DNA of 64,000 nucleotides, taken from positions 1-64,000 of the forward strand of contig NZ_BSDY01000005.1 in assembly GCF_027925155.1 (NCBI RefSeq), written 5' to 3'. Positions within the stretch are counted from its first letter, which is position 1; the number at the start of each line of letters is the position of its first letter. Source of the stretch: Propionigenium maris DSM 9537 (GTDB lineage Bacteria; Fusobacteriota; Fusobacteriia; Fusobacteriales; Fusobacteriaceae). Below the pieces are notes generated by a model that made no database searches, was not told the origin of the DNA, and was given only the letters and a program-made list of their open reading frames with translations. Shown here piece after piece: positions 1 to 8,411 of the stretch. The position numbers were made by a program, and so were the translations under genes.

Positions 1-91
1 ATCTCCAATAATCAAAGAAGTATTTTGAAAGAATTTGTTTTAAGGGTTTATTTAAAGAACTCATCCCTATATGGTATCAAACTTGCAAGTA

Positions 92-124
92 CAAAAAAAG
101 CTGCCCGTAGGCAGCTACTTTTTA
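92..124. terminator. Bidirectional intrinsic terminator after purF
   Basis: A 7-bp stem agctgcc/ggcagct around the loop cgta is flanked by an A-run on the left and a T-rich run on the right. It therefore reads as a terminator on both strands. On the minus strand it ends the thi-purF transcript. Confidence 0.85.
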
Positions 125-167
125 TTTTAACCTATTTAACTTTATAAGTAGCAGAGTATCTAAGGGT

Positions 168-1571
168 TTAACTGGCTGAAACCAGTTTGTGGAGTGAAGG
201 GGCTGAAGCTGCTGGATATGCTCCATTGAAGCAGCCTGTACAGCAACCTTCTCTTCCAAGGGAGTGGTAGAGGTTTTCCAGGGAGAGGAAATCAAGGGTA
301 TCTGCCCCTATAACCTCTGCCATCTCCCCTATACTCATCCCATTTGCCAGAAGTTCCCCCTTATCTGAGATATCTATCCCTAAAAAGCAGGGGTGCTTTA
401 CCGGAGGAGAGGCCAGCCTGAAGTGGACCTCCTTTGCCCCAGCTTCCCTCAACATCTCTATGAGCTTTCTGCTGGTTGTCCCCCTGACCAGGGAATCATC
501 TACAACAACAACTCTCTTTCCAGCTATGCTTCCCTTAATGGTAGATAGCTTCCTACCTACAACATCCTCTCTTATCTCCTGGGAGGGTTCAATAAAGGAC
601 CTACCGCTATATGAGTTTCTTACAAGACCTATACCATAGGGGATATCGCTTGCCTCTGAGAATCCTATAGCTGCAGGTATCCCGGAATCTGGAACCCCGA
701 TCACTATATCTGCATCTACCTTCTTCTGCTTAGCCAGAAGTCTTCCCCCTTCTACCCTTGCACTATATACCTCTATACCATCTATGATGCTGTCTGGCCT
801 TGCAAAGTAGATGTGTTCAAAGGAGCAGGGGGAGCTGTGGGAGAGGTCATATCTTGTGGACCTAATCCCCTCCTCACCGATAACAACTATCTCCCCTGGC
901 TCAATATCCCTTACCATAGAAGCTCCCACTGAATTCAGGGCACAGGATTCAGATGCCAGGAACCAGTTCCCTACGCTGTTCTGTCCCAAACAGAGGGGCC
1001 TTATTCCTGCAGGGTCCCTCATTCCAATAAGTTCATTATCTGCAAGGATCACAAGGGCATAGGATCCCTCTAAGATTCCAGTCATATCCCTGAGGGATTC
1101 AACTATATTTTTACCCTTATCTAGGGTGAGCATCCTGAGGATAACCTCAGAGTCGGAGGTTGTGGAGAAGTTTACGTCCCTCTTTAGAAGGGCCGACCTA
1201 AGCTTCCCTGCATTTGTAATATTACCGTTGTGGGCTATTGCCACACTCCCAGATCTATATGGGGATTCAAGGGGCTGGGCATTTTCCAGAAGGCTGCCCC
1301 CCTGGGTAGAATACCTCACATGACCAATGGCAGAGTTCCCTGTAAGACCTTCCAGAACTTCAGAGATAAATACATCTCCTACCAGTCCCATCCCCTTATA
1401 GGTTTCTATCTCCCCAAAGTCTGATACAGTGATTCCTGCACTCTCCTGTCCCCTGTGCTGTAAAGCATGGAGAGCAATAGAGGTCAGATCTGCTATCCCA
1501 TCCTTCTTTTCCCTGGAAAAGATCCCGAAAACTCCGCACTCCTCTTCCATCTTGTCTATAGATCTGTTCAT
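168..1571 (-). CDS. purF: Amidophosphoribosyltransferase
   Basis: PurF makes 5-phosphoribosylamine from PRPP and glutamine, the first committed step of purine synthesis. The 467-residue protein starts with a short propeptide. Cys12 in EECGVFGIF would become the N-terminal nucleophile of the glutaminase domain after processing. The PRPP-binding loop VVVVDDSLVRGTTS begins near residue 354 and a Cys-rich tail CCTGCF lies near 443. Length is normal for the family. The gene follows thiC by 79 bases with no terminator between, and has its own ribosome site (tggaggt). It is therefore probably the last gene of the TPP-controlled operon. PurF leads to AIR, which ThiC consumes, so the linkage makes metabolic sense. 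Whether it also has its own promoter is not visible. Confidence 0.97.
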   Translation of the reverse strand: MNRSIDKMEEECGVFGIFSREKKDGIADLTSIALHALQHRGQESAGITVSDFGEIETYKGMGLVGDVFISEVLEGLTGNSAIGHVRYSTQGGSLLENAQPLESPYRSGSVAIAHNGNITNAGKLRSALLKRDVNFSTTSDSEVILRMLTLDKGKNIVESLRDMTGILEGSYALVILADNELIGMRDPAGIRPLCLGQNSVGNWFLASESCALNSVGASMVRDIEPGEIVVIGEEGIRSTRYDLSHSSPCSFEHIYFARPDSIIDGIEVYSARVEGGRLLAKQKKVDADIVIGVPDSGIPAAIGFSEASDIPYGIGLVRNSYSGRSFIEPSQEIREDVVGRKLSTIKGSIAGKRVVVVDDSLVRGTTSRKLIEMLREAGAKEVHFRLASPPVKHPCFLGIDISDKGELLANGMSIGEMAEVIGADTLDFLSLENLYHSLGREGCCTGCFNGAYPAASAPSLHKLVSAS

Positions 1572-1592
1572 AGGTTTACCTCCACTTAAGAT

Positions 1593-1629
1593 AAGCCTCC
1601 TCTACTGTTTAATACACTAGAGAAGGCTT
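1593..1629 (-). repeat. Imperfect inverted repeat in the thiC-purF gap
   Basis: On the minus strand AAGCCTtCTCTA is followed 13 bases later by TAGAGgAGGCTT. This gives an 11-bp stem with one mismatch and no T-run. It could be an RNA stability or processing hairpin that separates purF from the thi messages. The function is inferred. Confidence 0.4.
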
Positions 1630-1650
1630 AATACTCTTTGCTAATTTATT

Positions 1651-2934
1651 TTAAGCTTCCTTTAGATCCTTACCTCTCTTAATAGGGCAAAGGTCTCCAC
1701 ACATTGTACATACTTCTTCATTTTCAGGAGATGATGATTTTCTGTATTCACGAGCCTTCTCAGGGTCTATGGCTAACTCAAACATCCTTTCCCAGTTAAG
1801 CTCTCCTCTGGCCTTACTCATCTCGTGATCCCAGTCGATAGCTCCCTTAACGCCGTTGGCTATATCAGCTGCATGAGCTGCTATTCTTGAAGCGATGATC
1901 CCCTCCTTCATATCCTGAAGGTCCGGCAGTCTAAGGTGCTCTGCCGGTGTAACATAGCAAAGGAAGTCCGCACCGTGAGTTGCAGCAAGGGTACCACCGA
2001 TAGCTGATGTGATGTGGTCGTAACCAGGGGCGATATCTGTAACCAGAGGTCCGAGGATATAGAATGGTGCTCCGTGGCAAAGCTTCTTCTCCAACATCAT
2101 ATTTCCAGCGATCTCGTTAAATGGAACGTGTCCTGGTCCCTCGATCATTACCTGAACATCCTTCTTCCATGCTTCCTTAGTGAGTTCTCCCAGGATAAGA
2201 AGTTCCTGTATCTGAGGAGCATCTGTGGCATCCTTAAGGCTTCCAGGTCTCAGACCGTCTCCCAGACTAAGGGTAACGTCGTACTCTCTACAGATATCAA
2301 GAAGTCTGTCAAAGTGCTCATAGAATGGGTTTTCCTTTTTGTTTATAAGCATCCACTCATATAGGATAGATCCCCCACGGCTTACAATGTGAGTAAGTCT
2401 AGGGTTGTTCTGAATCCTCTTTACACACTCAAGGTTAAGTCCTGCGTGGATGGTAAGGAAGTCGATACCGTCCTCACAGTGCTCCACAACTACCTCGAAG
2501 AGATCCTCTACAGTCATCCTACCGATATCTTTACCATACTTTGCTACAGCATCATACATAGGTACAGTACCAAGCATAACAGGAGACATCTCCACCAGCT
2601 TCTTTCTGAAGTTCTTAGTGTCTCCATAGATACTTAGGTCCATGATTGCATCGGCTTTCATGTCGATGGCAGTTCTTACCTTCTCCAGCTCCAGGTGGTT
2701 GTTGCACTCATCCTCCGATACTCCCAGGTTAACATTGACCTTTGTCTTAAGTCCGTTTCCAACAGCCTTTCCCACTATATTCTTGTGCTTTTTATTGGCA
2801 GGGATAACAATCCTTCCCGCTGCCATCTCAGCCATTAAAAATTCCTTTGATACAGTTTCCTCTCTTAAAACTTCCTCCATCTGCTTTGTAAAGATTCCCT
2901 TTCTGGCAGCTTCCATCTGAGTTGCGTAGTTCAT
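1651..2934 (-). CDS. thiC: Phosphomethylpyrimidine synthase ThiC
   Basis: ThiC is a radical-SAM enzyme that rearranges AIR (a purine intermediate) into HMP-phosphate, the pyrimidine half of thiamine. The 427-residue protein is the short form of the family. It carries the C-terminal cluster motif CTMCGDLC near residues 409-416, which binds the [4Fe-4S] cluster. The sequence matches the family throughout, for example [13 protein letters not shown] and [31 protein letters not shown] segments. It lies 41 bases after the ThiD2-ThiE gene and before purF. Its oxygen-sensitive chemistry fits an anaerobe. Expression is expected to follow the upstream TPP riboswitch. Confidence 0.98.
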   Translation of the reverse strand: MNYATQMEAARKGIFTKQMEEVLREETVSKEFLMAEMAAGRIVIPANKKHKNIVGKAVGNGLKTKVNVNLGVSEDECNNHLELEKVRTAIDMKADAIMDLSIYGDTKNFRKKLVEMSPVMLGTVPMYDAVAKYGKDIGRMTVEDLFEVVVEHCEDGIDFLTIHAGLNLECVKRIQNNPRLTHIVSRGGSILYEWMLINKKENPFYEHFDRLLDICREYDVTLSLGDGLRPGSLKDATDAPQIQELLILGELTKEAWKKDVQVMIEGPGHVPFNEIAGNMMLEKKLCHGAPFYILGPLVTDIAPGYDHITSAIGGTLAATHGADFLCYVTPAEHLRLPDLQDMKEGIIASRIAAHAADIANGVKGAIDWDHEMSKARGELNWERMFELAIDPEKAREYRKSSSPENEEVCTMCGDLCPIKRGKDLKEA

Positions 2935-2975
2935 AGTGTTCTCCTTAATCTATTAAAAAAAGTGATAATAAAGTC

Positions 2976-3995
2976 CTAAATAGCAGCCTTGATTCTTTCT
3001 ACGGTAGCCTTTATGTCTTCAGCTCCGACTATTTCGCTCACCAGGCATATAGAGTAGGGATCTCTCACAGAGATCTCCCCTATATTGTGAAGCTTTATTC
3101 CCCCTATAGCCACAAAGGGAATATCTATATTTTTAGTGGCAAACTCCAGGTACTCAAGCCCAACTGATGGTGTATCCTTAGTTGTAGTAGGGAAGATAGG
3201 TCCCACACCGATATAGTCGGCCCCGTCTAAAACAGCCTGCTTTGCCTGCTCAGGTGAGTGGGTGGAAAGACCGATTATCATATCCTCTCCCACTAATCTT
3301 CTTACATCGGAGATATGCATATCCTTCTGTCCTACATGGACACCGTCGGCTTCGACGAGAAGGGCTATATCGATGTGATCATTGACTATGAAGAAAACGT
3401 TGTTCTCCCGGCAGATCTTCCTGATCTCCTTGATCTCCTCTATCTTTTCCCTGAGGGGCTTCTCCTTCTCTCTGTACTGGATAACCTCTATCCCCCCGGC
3501 TATCATCTCTCTTACACACTCTATATTATTTCTTCCCCCGGCAAACTTCTCTCCGGTAATGCCATATAATCCCCTTGGAATGCTTCTCTTCATCCTGTTA
3601 TACTCCTTTTCCAGCGTATATATCTTAAATCTCTCACCCTCGATCTCCTTGGAAAGGTTGTAGTCTGTGAGCTTTAACATCTCCTCCACAGTTCTGAGAG
3701 CCTCCTGAGCCCTCTTGAAGTTGGCGTTTATGATTTTATCTATAGATTCCTTTTTATCCAGGGTGTTGCTTCTGCTGATAACCCTTCCCACATCCTTAAT
3801 AGAGTCCCTGGATATTAGGAGGTTACCCTTCAGGTGGTCGGTACTCTTTCTGATGGAGTGTCTTACACCTCTCAGGTGAGAGGCCATCTCCCTGTTGCAG
3901 TAGATAAACCTGGCAACATCCTCAACCACCCTTATCCCCTCACAGGCTCTGTTCAGGTTGGCGTCTATTATCCTGAAGATATTAATAGAAACCAC
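2976..3995 (-). CDS. thiE: ThiD2-ThiE fusion: HMP-P kinase-like domain plus thiamine-phosphate synthase
   Basis: The 339-residue protein has two parts. Residues 1 to about 135 (IIDANLNRACEGIRVVEDV onward) match the ThiD2 domain, an alternative HMP-phosphate kinase found fused to ThiE in several bacteria. From about residue 142 it is a canonical ThiE TIM barrel, with YGITGE, VIQYREKEK, VNDHIDIALLVEADGVHVGQ and GVGPIFPTTTKDT. ThiE joins HMP-PP and thiazole phosphate into thiamine monophosphate. Translation starts at a GTG that overlaps the 3' end of thiF by 14 bases, so the two are probably translationally coupled. No separate thiD is seen in the operon, which fits the N-terminal domain supplying that step. 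ThiE is certain; the kinase role rests on family knowledge. Confidence 0.93.
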   Translation of the reverse strand: MVSINIFRIIDANLNRACEGIRVVEDVARFIYCNREMASHLRGVRHSIRKSTDHLKGNLLISRDSIKDVGRVISRSNTLDKKESIDKIINANFKRAQEALRTVEEMLKLTDYNLSKEIEGERFKIYTLEKEYNRMKRSIPRGLYGITGEKFAGGRNNIECVREMIAGGIEVIQYREKEKPLREKIEEIKEIRKICRENNVFFIVNDHIDIALLVEADGVHVGQKDMHISDVRRLVGEDMIIGLSTHSPEQAKQAVLDGADYIGVGPIFPTTTKDTPSVGLEYLEFATKNIDIPFVAIGGIKLHNIGEISVRDPYSICLVSEIVGAEDIKATVERIKAAI

Positions 3996-4530
3996 CCCTC
4001 TCCATGACGATATTGGCCATCATAGATGCCACTATCTGAACCTTGGTGGAGTAGGTCTTGCAATCCTTTATATCCGAGGAGAAGTCCCCTACAATGTAGA
4101 TATTTTTTCCCATCTTCTTAATACCGATCTCCTCTAGGTTATAGTGGCCTATACCACTGCCACATACGATGAGCTCCTTCCTTCCTACATGCTCCAGAAG
4201 CATGGACTTATACTTACTCTTATCGAAGGCTTCCACAACTATGTCGCAGTCGGAGAAGAACTCCCTCATATTGCTCTTATCCAGCTTCATATCCCTCACC
4301 TCTATGGAGAGGTCCGGGTTTATCCTTGTGAGGTTTTCCCTGAGAGCCTCTACCTTTATCCTGCCAACCTGATCCTTGAAGTAGAACTGCCTGTTTAGGT
4401 TGGATTCATCTATTACATCGAAATCGGCCACCTTGATATTATCTACCCCTGAACGGACAAGGTTTACTGCAACATTGGAACCAAGTCCCCCGGCTCCTGC
4501 GATACCGATCTTTTTTATCCTTCCTACCAT
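3982..4530 (-). CDS. thiF: ThiS adenylyltransferase ThiF (short form)
   Basis: ThiF adenylates the C-terminal glycine of the sulfur carrier ThiS so that it can receive sulfur for thiazole synthesis. The 182-residue protein is an E1-like Rossmann fold with the nucleotide loop GIAGAGGLGSNVA at residues 9-21 and the ESNLNRQF motif near 43-50. It is shorter than E. coli ThiF and lacks the usual zinc-finger cysteine pairs, as in the clostridial and fusobacterial short ThiF. It overlaps thiH by 7 bases and thiE by 14, so it sits in a tight operon. It is related to MoeB and HesA, but the context fixes the assignment. Confidence 0.92.
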   Translation of the reverse strand: MVGRIKKIGIAGAGGLGSNVAVNLVRSGVDNIKVADFDVIDESNLNRQFYFKDQVGRIKVEALRENLTRINPDLSIEVRDMKLDKSNMREFFSDCDIVVEAFDKSKYKSMLLEHVGRKELIVCGSGIGHYNLEEIGIKKMGKNIYIVGDFSSDIKDCKTYSTKVQIVASMMANIVMERGGFY

Positions 4531-5630
4531 ATTGCCTCCCAGTCCTTGTATACAACCTGATATCCCTGGGATCTGATCATGGCCACGATCTCCTCTACAC
4601 TCCTCTTATCTGAGGTGTCAAACTGTTCCGTGGACTGATTCTTGTCGTTATATCCTCCAACTGTAGTCTTTGATCCCGCTGAAAACTTTGTGATCCCAAG
4701 TTTTAAGAGGTTGTCTCTGAACTCTTCGGTTTCCCTTGTGGAGAGGTTGATCCCAACCTTGGGAAGGAAGAGTCTGTATGCCAGGATAAACTGTACAAAC
4801 CTCCTGTCACCCAGGGTATATTTGGCCTGGAAGCCCCCCTCTGCAGGGTTGATCCTAGGAAGGGAGATGCTTACCTCAGTTTCCAGATACTTGTCCATGA
4901 GATACTTTGCATGGAGCCCGCTGTAGAAGGCTTCAGATGCAAGCTCTCCCAGTCCGAAGAGAGCTCCTACATTTACAGCTCTTAAGCCTGCTTTGGCTCC
5001 CCTCTCCGGGGTATCCAGCCTGTATCTGTAGTCAGCCTTTCCTCCCTTGAGGTGGACCTCTCTATAGATATCCCTGTCATATACCTCCTGGTAGATGGTA
5101 AGGGAGTCTGCTCCGGCTTCTTTGAGGATTCTGTACTCCTCCTCATCCATGGGGAATACCTCCAGGGCTACTGAGGAAAAGTATTTTTTAAGAACCTTAA
5201 TGGCATCGGCCAGGTAGGAGATTTCTGTGATCCCTTTGGCTTCCCCTGTGAGGAGAAGGATGTGCTTCAGTCCCGTCTTTGCCATCTCTGCAGCTTCCCT
5301 GTCTATTTCCTCCAGGGTAAGCTGGGCTCTCTTTATCTTATTTACCACACTGAAACCACAGTAGGTGCAGTGGTTGGTGCAGTAGTTGGAGATATAGAGT
5401 GGGGCATAGAGGCTTATAGTCCTGCCAAAGTGCTGAACTGTAAGCTTGTTTGCCTTCCTTGCCATCTCCTCTAGGTGAGGGAGGGCAGCTGGAGAGAGAA
5501 GGTTCAGAAAATCCTTGGAACTAAGGTTCTCCTTCCTCATAGAGGAGAGAACCATATTCTCTGTAACTCCACTGAAGTACTCCTCTATATCAAAGTCGCT
5601 GTATCTTTCAATTACACTGTAAAAGGACAT
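4524..5630 (-). CDS. thiH: 2-iminoacetate synthase ThiH
   Basis: ThiH is a radical-SAM enzyme that cleaves tyrosine to dehydroglycine and p-cresol, supplying the glycine part of thiazole in anaerobes. The 368-residue form used here starts at ATG 5630, two bases from the thiG stop (MSFYSVIERYSDFD). The open frame continues upstream to 5831, but that part is antisense to thiG codons in composition and is not expected to be translated. The CX3CX2C cluster motif appears as CTNHCTYC near residue 89. The C-terminal segment SAGSKTTVGGYN is typical of the family. It is adjacent to thiG and thiF. Confidence 0.96.
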   Translation of the reverse strand: MSFYSVIERYSDFDIEEYFSGVTENMVLSSMRKENLSSKDFLNLLSPAALPHLEEMARKANKLTVQHFGRTISLYAPLYISNYCTNHCTYCGFSVVNKIKRAQLTLEEIDREAAEMAKTGLKHILLLTGEAKGITEISYLADAIKVLKKYFSSVALEVFPMDEEEYRILKEAGADSLTIYQEVYDRDIYREVHLKGGKADYRYRLDTPERGAKAGLRAVNVGALFGLGELASEAFYSGLHAKYLMDKYLETEVSISLPRINPAEGGFQAKYTLGDRRFVQFILAYRLFLPKVGINLSTRETEEFRDNLLKLGITKFSAGSKTTVGGYNDKNQSTEQFDTSDKRSVEEIVAMIRSQGYQVVYKDWEAIW

Positions 5631-5631
5631 A

Positions 5632-6402
5632 CTAGGCCTCCAGGAATCCGGTAAATGGTGATGAAGCATAGGCTGTATCCTGCTCCTCAGCAAGCTCAGC
5701 AAGATAAGCTTCCCTTCCTGCTTCCACAGCTTTTCTAAATGCAGCAGCCATCTTAACTGGGTCAGCTGAACATGCAATGGCAGAGTTAACAAGGACAGCG
5801 TCTGCCCCCATCTCCATAGCCTCAGCTGCATGGGATGGTCTTCCTATTCCTGCATCAACGATGATGGGAACATTGGAGTTTTCGATAATTAGCTTAACTA
5901 TATCCCTTGTCTGTATACCCTTATTGGAACCGATGGGAGATCCCAGGGGCATAACTGCAGCAGCTCCAGCCTCCTCCAGCTTCTTAGCAGCAATAAGGTC
6001 CGGCATCATATATGGAAGGACCTTGAATCCCTCATCTGCTAGGATCTTGGTAGCTTTAATTGTCTCCTCATTGTCTGGCATGAGGTACTTCATATCTGTG
6101 ATTATCTCTATCTTGATGAAGTCCCCGCATCCTGCAGCTCTTGCTATACGGGCTATCTTCACCGCTTCCTCTGCATTTCTGGCTCCCGATGTATTAGGGA
6201 GAAGGGTCATCTCCTTTGGTATATAACTTAAAACATTTTCATCTCTGCTTGTCTTGTCCACTCTTCTAAGGGCCATGGTGATGATCTCGCACTGGCTGGC
6301 CTCTATCATTCCGGGAATCAGTGATTTTGATGCAAACTTTCCAGTTCCTGTGAGGAGTCTGCTGTTGAACTCAACTCCTCCAAGTATTAGTTTATCTTCC
6401 AT
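5632..6402 (-). CDS. thiG: Thiazole synthase ThiG
   Basis: ThiG condenses DXP, dehydroglycine and ThiS-thiocarboxylate into the thiazole phosphate carboxylate. The 256-residue TIM barrel begins [23 protein letters not shown]. It contains [19 protein letters not shown] and [32 protein letters not shown] segments that are diagnostic. The Schiff-base lysine is expected in the IKIEII strand near residue 96. It follows thiS by 79 bases and abuts thiH with one spare base. ThiG and ThiH work as a complex. Confidence 0.98.
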   Translation of the reverse strand: MEDKLILGGVEFNSRLLTGTGKFASKSLIPGMIEASQCEIITMALRRVDKTSRDENVLSYIPKEMTLLPNTSGARNAEEAVKIARIARAAGCGDFIKIEIITDMKYLMPDNEETIKATKILADEGFKVLPYMMPDLIAAKKLEEAGAAAVMPLGSPIGSNKGIQTRDIVKLIIENSNVPIIVDAGIGRPSHAAEAMEMGADAVLVNSAIACSADPVKMAAAFRKAVEAGREAYLAELAEEQDTAYASSPFTGFLEA

Positions 6403-6481
6403 GTCTTTCCTCCTGCTAAATTTAGTTAATAGCTGAATTGTCTTTTGATATTTTCATATAGAGCCTCAAAATTTAAATGTT

Positions 6482-6682
6482 TTATCCTCCAGAGACAAAA
6501 CAAAGAAGTTCCACCTCATCCTCAGAGGAGATAACTCTTGTATCCCATACCTCTCTTGCAATGATCTCATCATTTACCATAACCACAAGTCCCTCGGTGG
6601 GTGATTCCTCCAGGTGGATTAGTTTTTCCACACTTAGCTCCTCAGAGAACTCTCTGATCCTTCCGTTTACCCTTACCTCCAT
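6482..6682 (-). CDS. thiS: Sulfur carrier protein ThiS
   Basis: This is a 66-residue ubiquitin-like protein that ends in Gly-Gly (CFVSGG). Its terminal glycine is adenylated by ThiF and converted to the thiocarboxylate that donates sulfur to ThiG. The start MEVRVNGRIREF and the length are typical. It is the first gene of the operon, directly downstream of the TPP riboswitch and its terminator hairpin (6714-6735). Confidence 0.96.
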   Translation of the reverse strand: MEVRVNGRIREFSEELSVEKLIHLEESPTEGLVVMVNDEIIAREVWDTRVISSEDEVELLCFVSGG

Positions 6683-6713
6683 CTTCCCTCCCAGTATCTA
6701 AATAAATAAAAAA

Positions 6714-6735
6714 GCCGTATACCCAGGTATACGGC
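6714..6735 (-). terminator. Intrinsic terminator of the TPP riboswitch expression platform
   Basis: On the minus strand GCCGTATACC and GGTATACGGC form a stem of up to 10 bp, followed by a T-rich tract running toward thiS. It lies between the aptamer and the first gene, which is the classical place for ligand-dependent termination. The reading as an OFF switch at high TPP follows from the known class. Confidence 0.85.
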
Positions 6736-6792
6736 AAAAAATTAATCTTAATAGACGAGGGTTTCCCCCTCACTTTAAATTAAAATATTTTT

Positions 6793-6876
6793 TGCTTCCC
6801 TACGCTGGTATAATCCAGATCAGGTTCAAAGGGTCAGACATAGTCTTCTCAGTCCACAGGGACTCCCCTAGCTATC
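6793..6876 (-). ncRNA. TPP (thi-box) riboswitch
   Basis: Read on the minus strand, the sequence contains the thi-box core: CTGAGA near the 5' side, ACCCTTTGAACCTGATCTGG, then the closing ATTATACCAGCGTAGGGAA. These are the conserved bases of the THI-element aptamer (Rfam TPP class). It sits between a sigma70-type promoter at 6887-6915 and the terminator at 6714-6735, ahead of thiSGHFE-thiC-purF. It should lower expression of the operon when thiamine pyrophosphate is plentiful. Confidence 0.97.
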
Positions 6877-6886
6877 TTTCATTTGA

Positions 6887-6915
6887 AATATATCATTTAT
6901 AAATTTTTTTTACAA
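6887..6915 (-). promoter_or_regulatory. Sigma70-type promoter of the thi operon
   Basis: On the minus strand TTGTAA and TATATT are separated by 17 bases. Transcription would start near 6880, a few bases before the riboswitch 5' end. Confidence 0.75.
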
Positions 6916-6981
6916 GTAATAAATAGAATTTTTTTTAAATAGCTATTGGAAAAAATAGAAAGGAGTCTGCTGTCGGCTTTG

Positions 6982-7769
6982 CTACATCAACTTCAGAGTA
7001 CGTATGTTGTCTATCCTTTCTTCCAAAAAAGTTTCTGCCAAATCTATGAAAAATTCTTTTTTACCGCTGACAATAAAATCTATTTTTTCCATGTTAACCT
7101 CACCATTTTTGATTTTTATCCTCCCTAACTCCCTTAGGAGGTCCTCGGTGGTTTCCACAGCGGGATCCACTATGTTTTTTTTGAAATACTTTGAAATTTT
7201 ATCCCTGATGAGGGGATAGTGGGTACACCCCAGGATTAGTGTATCTATTTCTTTTGGGAGAGCTTCCAGGTAAAGTCTGATAAGTTCATCGGTAAGATAA
7301 TCTCCGTGTATCCTTCCCCACCTCCTTTCAATCATGGGACAGAGGAGTTTACACCCTCTCTGAATAATGGTGGATCCCTGGGGAGCATAGAGATCAAAGG
7401 TGGTTTTGTAGACATTCATCTTCACGGTAGCAGGTGTGGCAATAACGGCGATATTATTGTTTTTGCTGACCTTTATACCCCAGGCTGTATAGTGCCTATA
7501 ACAGGAATTGGAAGACTTTCCTGTAGCGCTTTTAGTGCCGCTGCTGTAGCTGTATTGCATGCTATGACCATGGCATCCACCTTGTTTTTATAGAGGAACT
7601 CACCTATCCTGAGACATAGCTCTCTTATCTTTTCCTCCTCCCTGTCCCCATAGGGAGCATTGGTACAGTCTCCGTAATATATTATATGGCTCTCTGGGAC
7701 CTTCCTTCTTATCTCCTTTAAAACTGTAAGTCCTCCTACCCCTGAATCAAAAATACCTATCTTATACAT
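6982..7769 (-). pseudogene. murI: Glutamate racemase, interrupted by an apparent single-base frameshift
   Basis: MurI makes D-glutamate for peptidoglycan. The N-terminal half (7473-7769) has MYKIGIFDSGVGGLTVLKEI, the YYGDCTNAPYG strand and the catalytic-Cys motif ACNTATAAAL, and runs to PVIGTIQPGV before a stop. The C-terminal half continues in another frame as GIKVSKNNNIAVIATPATV and holds the second motif GCTHYPLI. The frames meet at a run of four Gs on the minus strand (7478-7481), coding CCT-GGG-G. One extra G, or a -1 slip, restores Pro-Gly-Gly-Ile-Lys-Val. The break could be a sequencing error in a homopolymer, a real mutation or frameshifting. The gene is normally essential, so an error or readthrough is more likely than true loss. 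The rest of both halves looks intact. Confidence 0.9.
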
Positions 7770-7817
7770 GAAAAACCTCCTGTTTAATATCCTTTAATGT
7801 GGTGTAATAGCTGAAAT

Positions 7818-7900
7818 AAAAAAAGCCGGACTCCTCCCTCAAGGGAGTAAATCCGACTCAAATACCTTGATAGATCAGTAGTTGATGTACCTTACTCTTA
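7818..7900 (-). ncRNA. Putative small RNA or 3'-UTR element, family A copy 2
   Basis: On the minus strand the sequence from about 7900 down to 7818 resembles the element at 8412-8517. Both share AGTAAG, then GAGTCGGATTTAC, then a long terminator hairpin GTCGGATTTACTCCC...GGGAGGAGTCCGGC with a T-run. It begins at the end of the DUF3870 gene and ends that transcript. A weak -10 (TATACT at 7908-7913) is present but has no good -35, so it may be cut from the mRNA 3' end. That it is an independent RNA is inference. Confidence 0.5.
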
Positions 7901-7905
7901 AATAA

Positions 7906-8220
7906 TTAGTATATTATCTTTTCCCTGTACCTTCTCAGGGAGTCCTTGTAAGCTACGATGAAGGCTTTCTTAGAGGCACCAAAGTAGAGGTTGTTGATCT
8001 TATCGATGATGACCTTTTCATTGGTAATCTTCTCTCCTATAAGGAGATTCTTTAAGAAATTCTTTGTTATATCCAGAACTAAGGACCCCTCTACCTCCAG
8101 TATTTCATCGGTCTCGGCATCCACAGTCATTCCCAGAGCAAAAATTCCATAGATCTTGGTAATTGCAGACTTCTCGTGAGCCTTTCCATATCCAGATACA
8201 TAAACTATTCTTTTTTCCAA
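7906..8220 (-). CDS. DUF3870 domain-containing protein
   Basis: The protein has 104 residues with the pattern YVSGYGKAHEKSAITKIYG, ALGMTVDAETDEILEVEGS and a C-terminal GASKKAFIVAYKDSLRRY, which matches the uncharacterised DUF3870 family. It has no signal peptide or membrane segment. The start is a TTG preceded by GGAGG seven bases upstream. It has its own likely promoter (8316-8344) and is followed by the family A copy 2 hairpin. The molecular function is unknown. Family members often sit near amino-acid or hydrolase metabolism genes, but nothing here fixes a role. Confidence 0.75.
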   Translation of the reverse strand: MEKRIVYVSGYGKAHEKSAITKIYGIFALGMTVDAETDEILEVEGSLVLDITKNFLKNLLIGEKITNEKVIIDKINNLYFGASKKAFIVAYKDSLRRYREKIIY

Positions 8221-8282
8221 AGTGTATCCTCCTTAGTGTAAAATTAAATTTTATGAAGAAATTTTATAGACGTGTGGCTGAA

Positions 8283-8348
8283 CCTGTTGGAAGCCAAGTC
8301 CACCCTCCTATTAAGGTTATACCTGCCTAAAACCTCTCTTCCAATAGG
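8283..8348. repeat. Inverted repeat flanking the DUF3870 promoter
   Basis: CCTGTTGGAAG at 8283-8293 is an inverted copy, with one G-T position, of CTTCCAATAGG at 8338-8348. The right arm overlaps the -35 box of the minus-strand promoter. It may be a pair of operator half-sites or an RNA stem. No regulator is identified. Confidence 0.4.
8316..8344 (-). promoter_or_regulatory. Likely sigma70-type promoter of the DUF3870 gene
   Basis: On the minus strand TTGGAA and TATAAC lie 17 bases apart. Transcription would begin near 8309 and give a 5' leader of about 90 bases before the TTG start. Confidence 0.5.
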
Positions 8349-8411
8349 TTTAGAGCCTATTAACTTCAAAGTTAGAGCTGACCCTCCAGATCGCTACCGC
8401 TTTTTTAAAAT

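Noticed and set aside
1..147. Open frame from the left edge (ISNNQRSILKEF...) to a stop near 147
   Set aside because: It reads through the terminator hairpin at 92-124 and has no recognised domain; it is likely chance.
5633..5831. 67-residue N-terminal extension of ThiH upstream of 5630
   Set aside because: It is antisense-like to thiG, overlaps it and has no family match. The ATG at 5630 gives the usual length.
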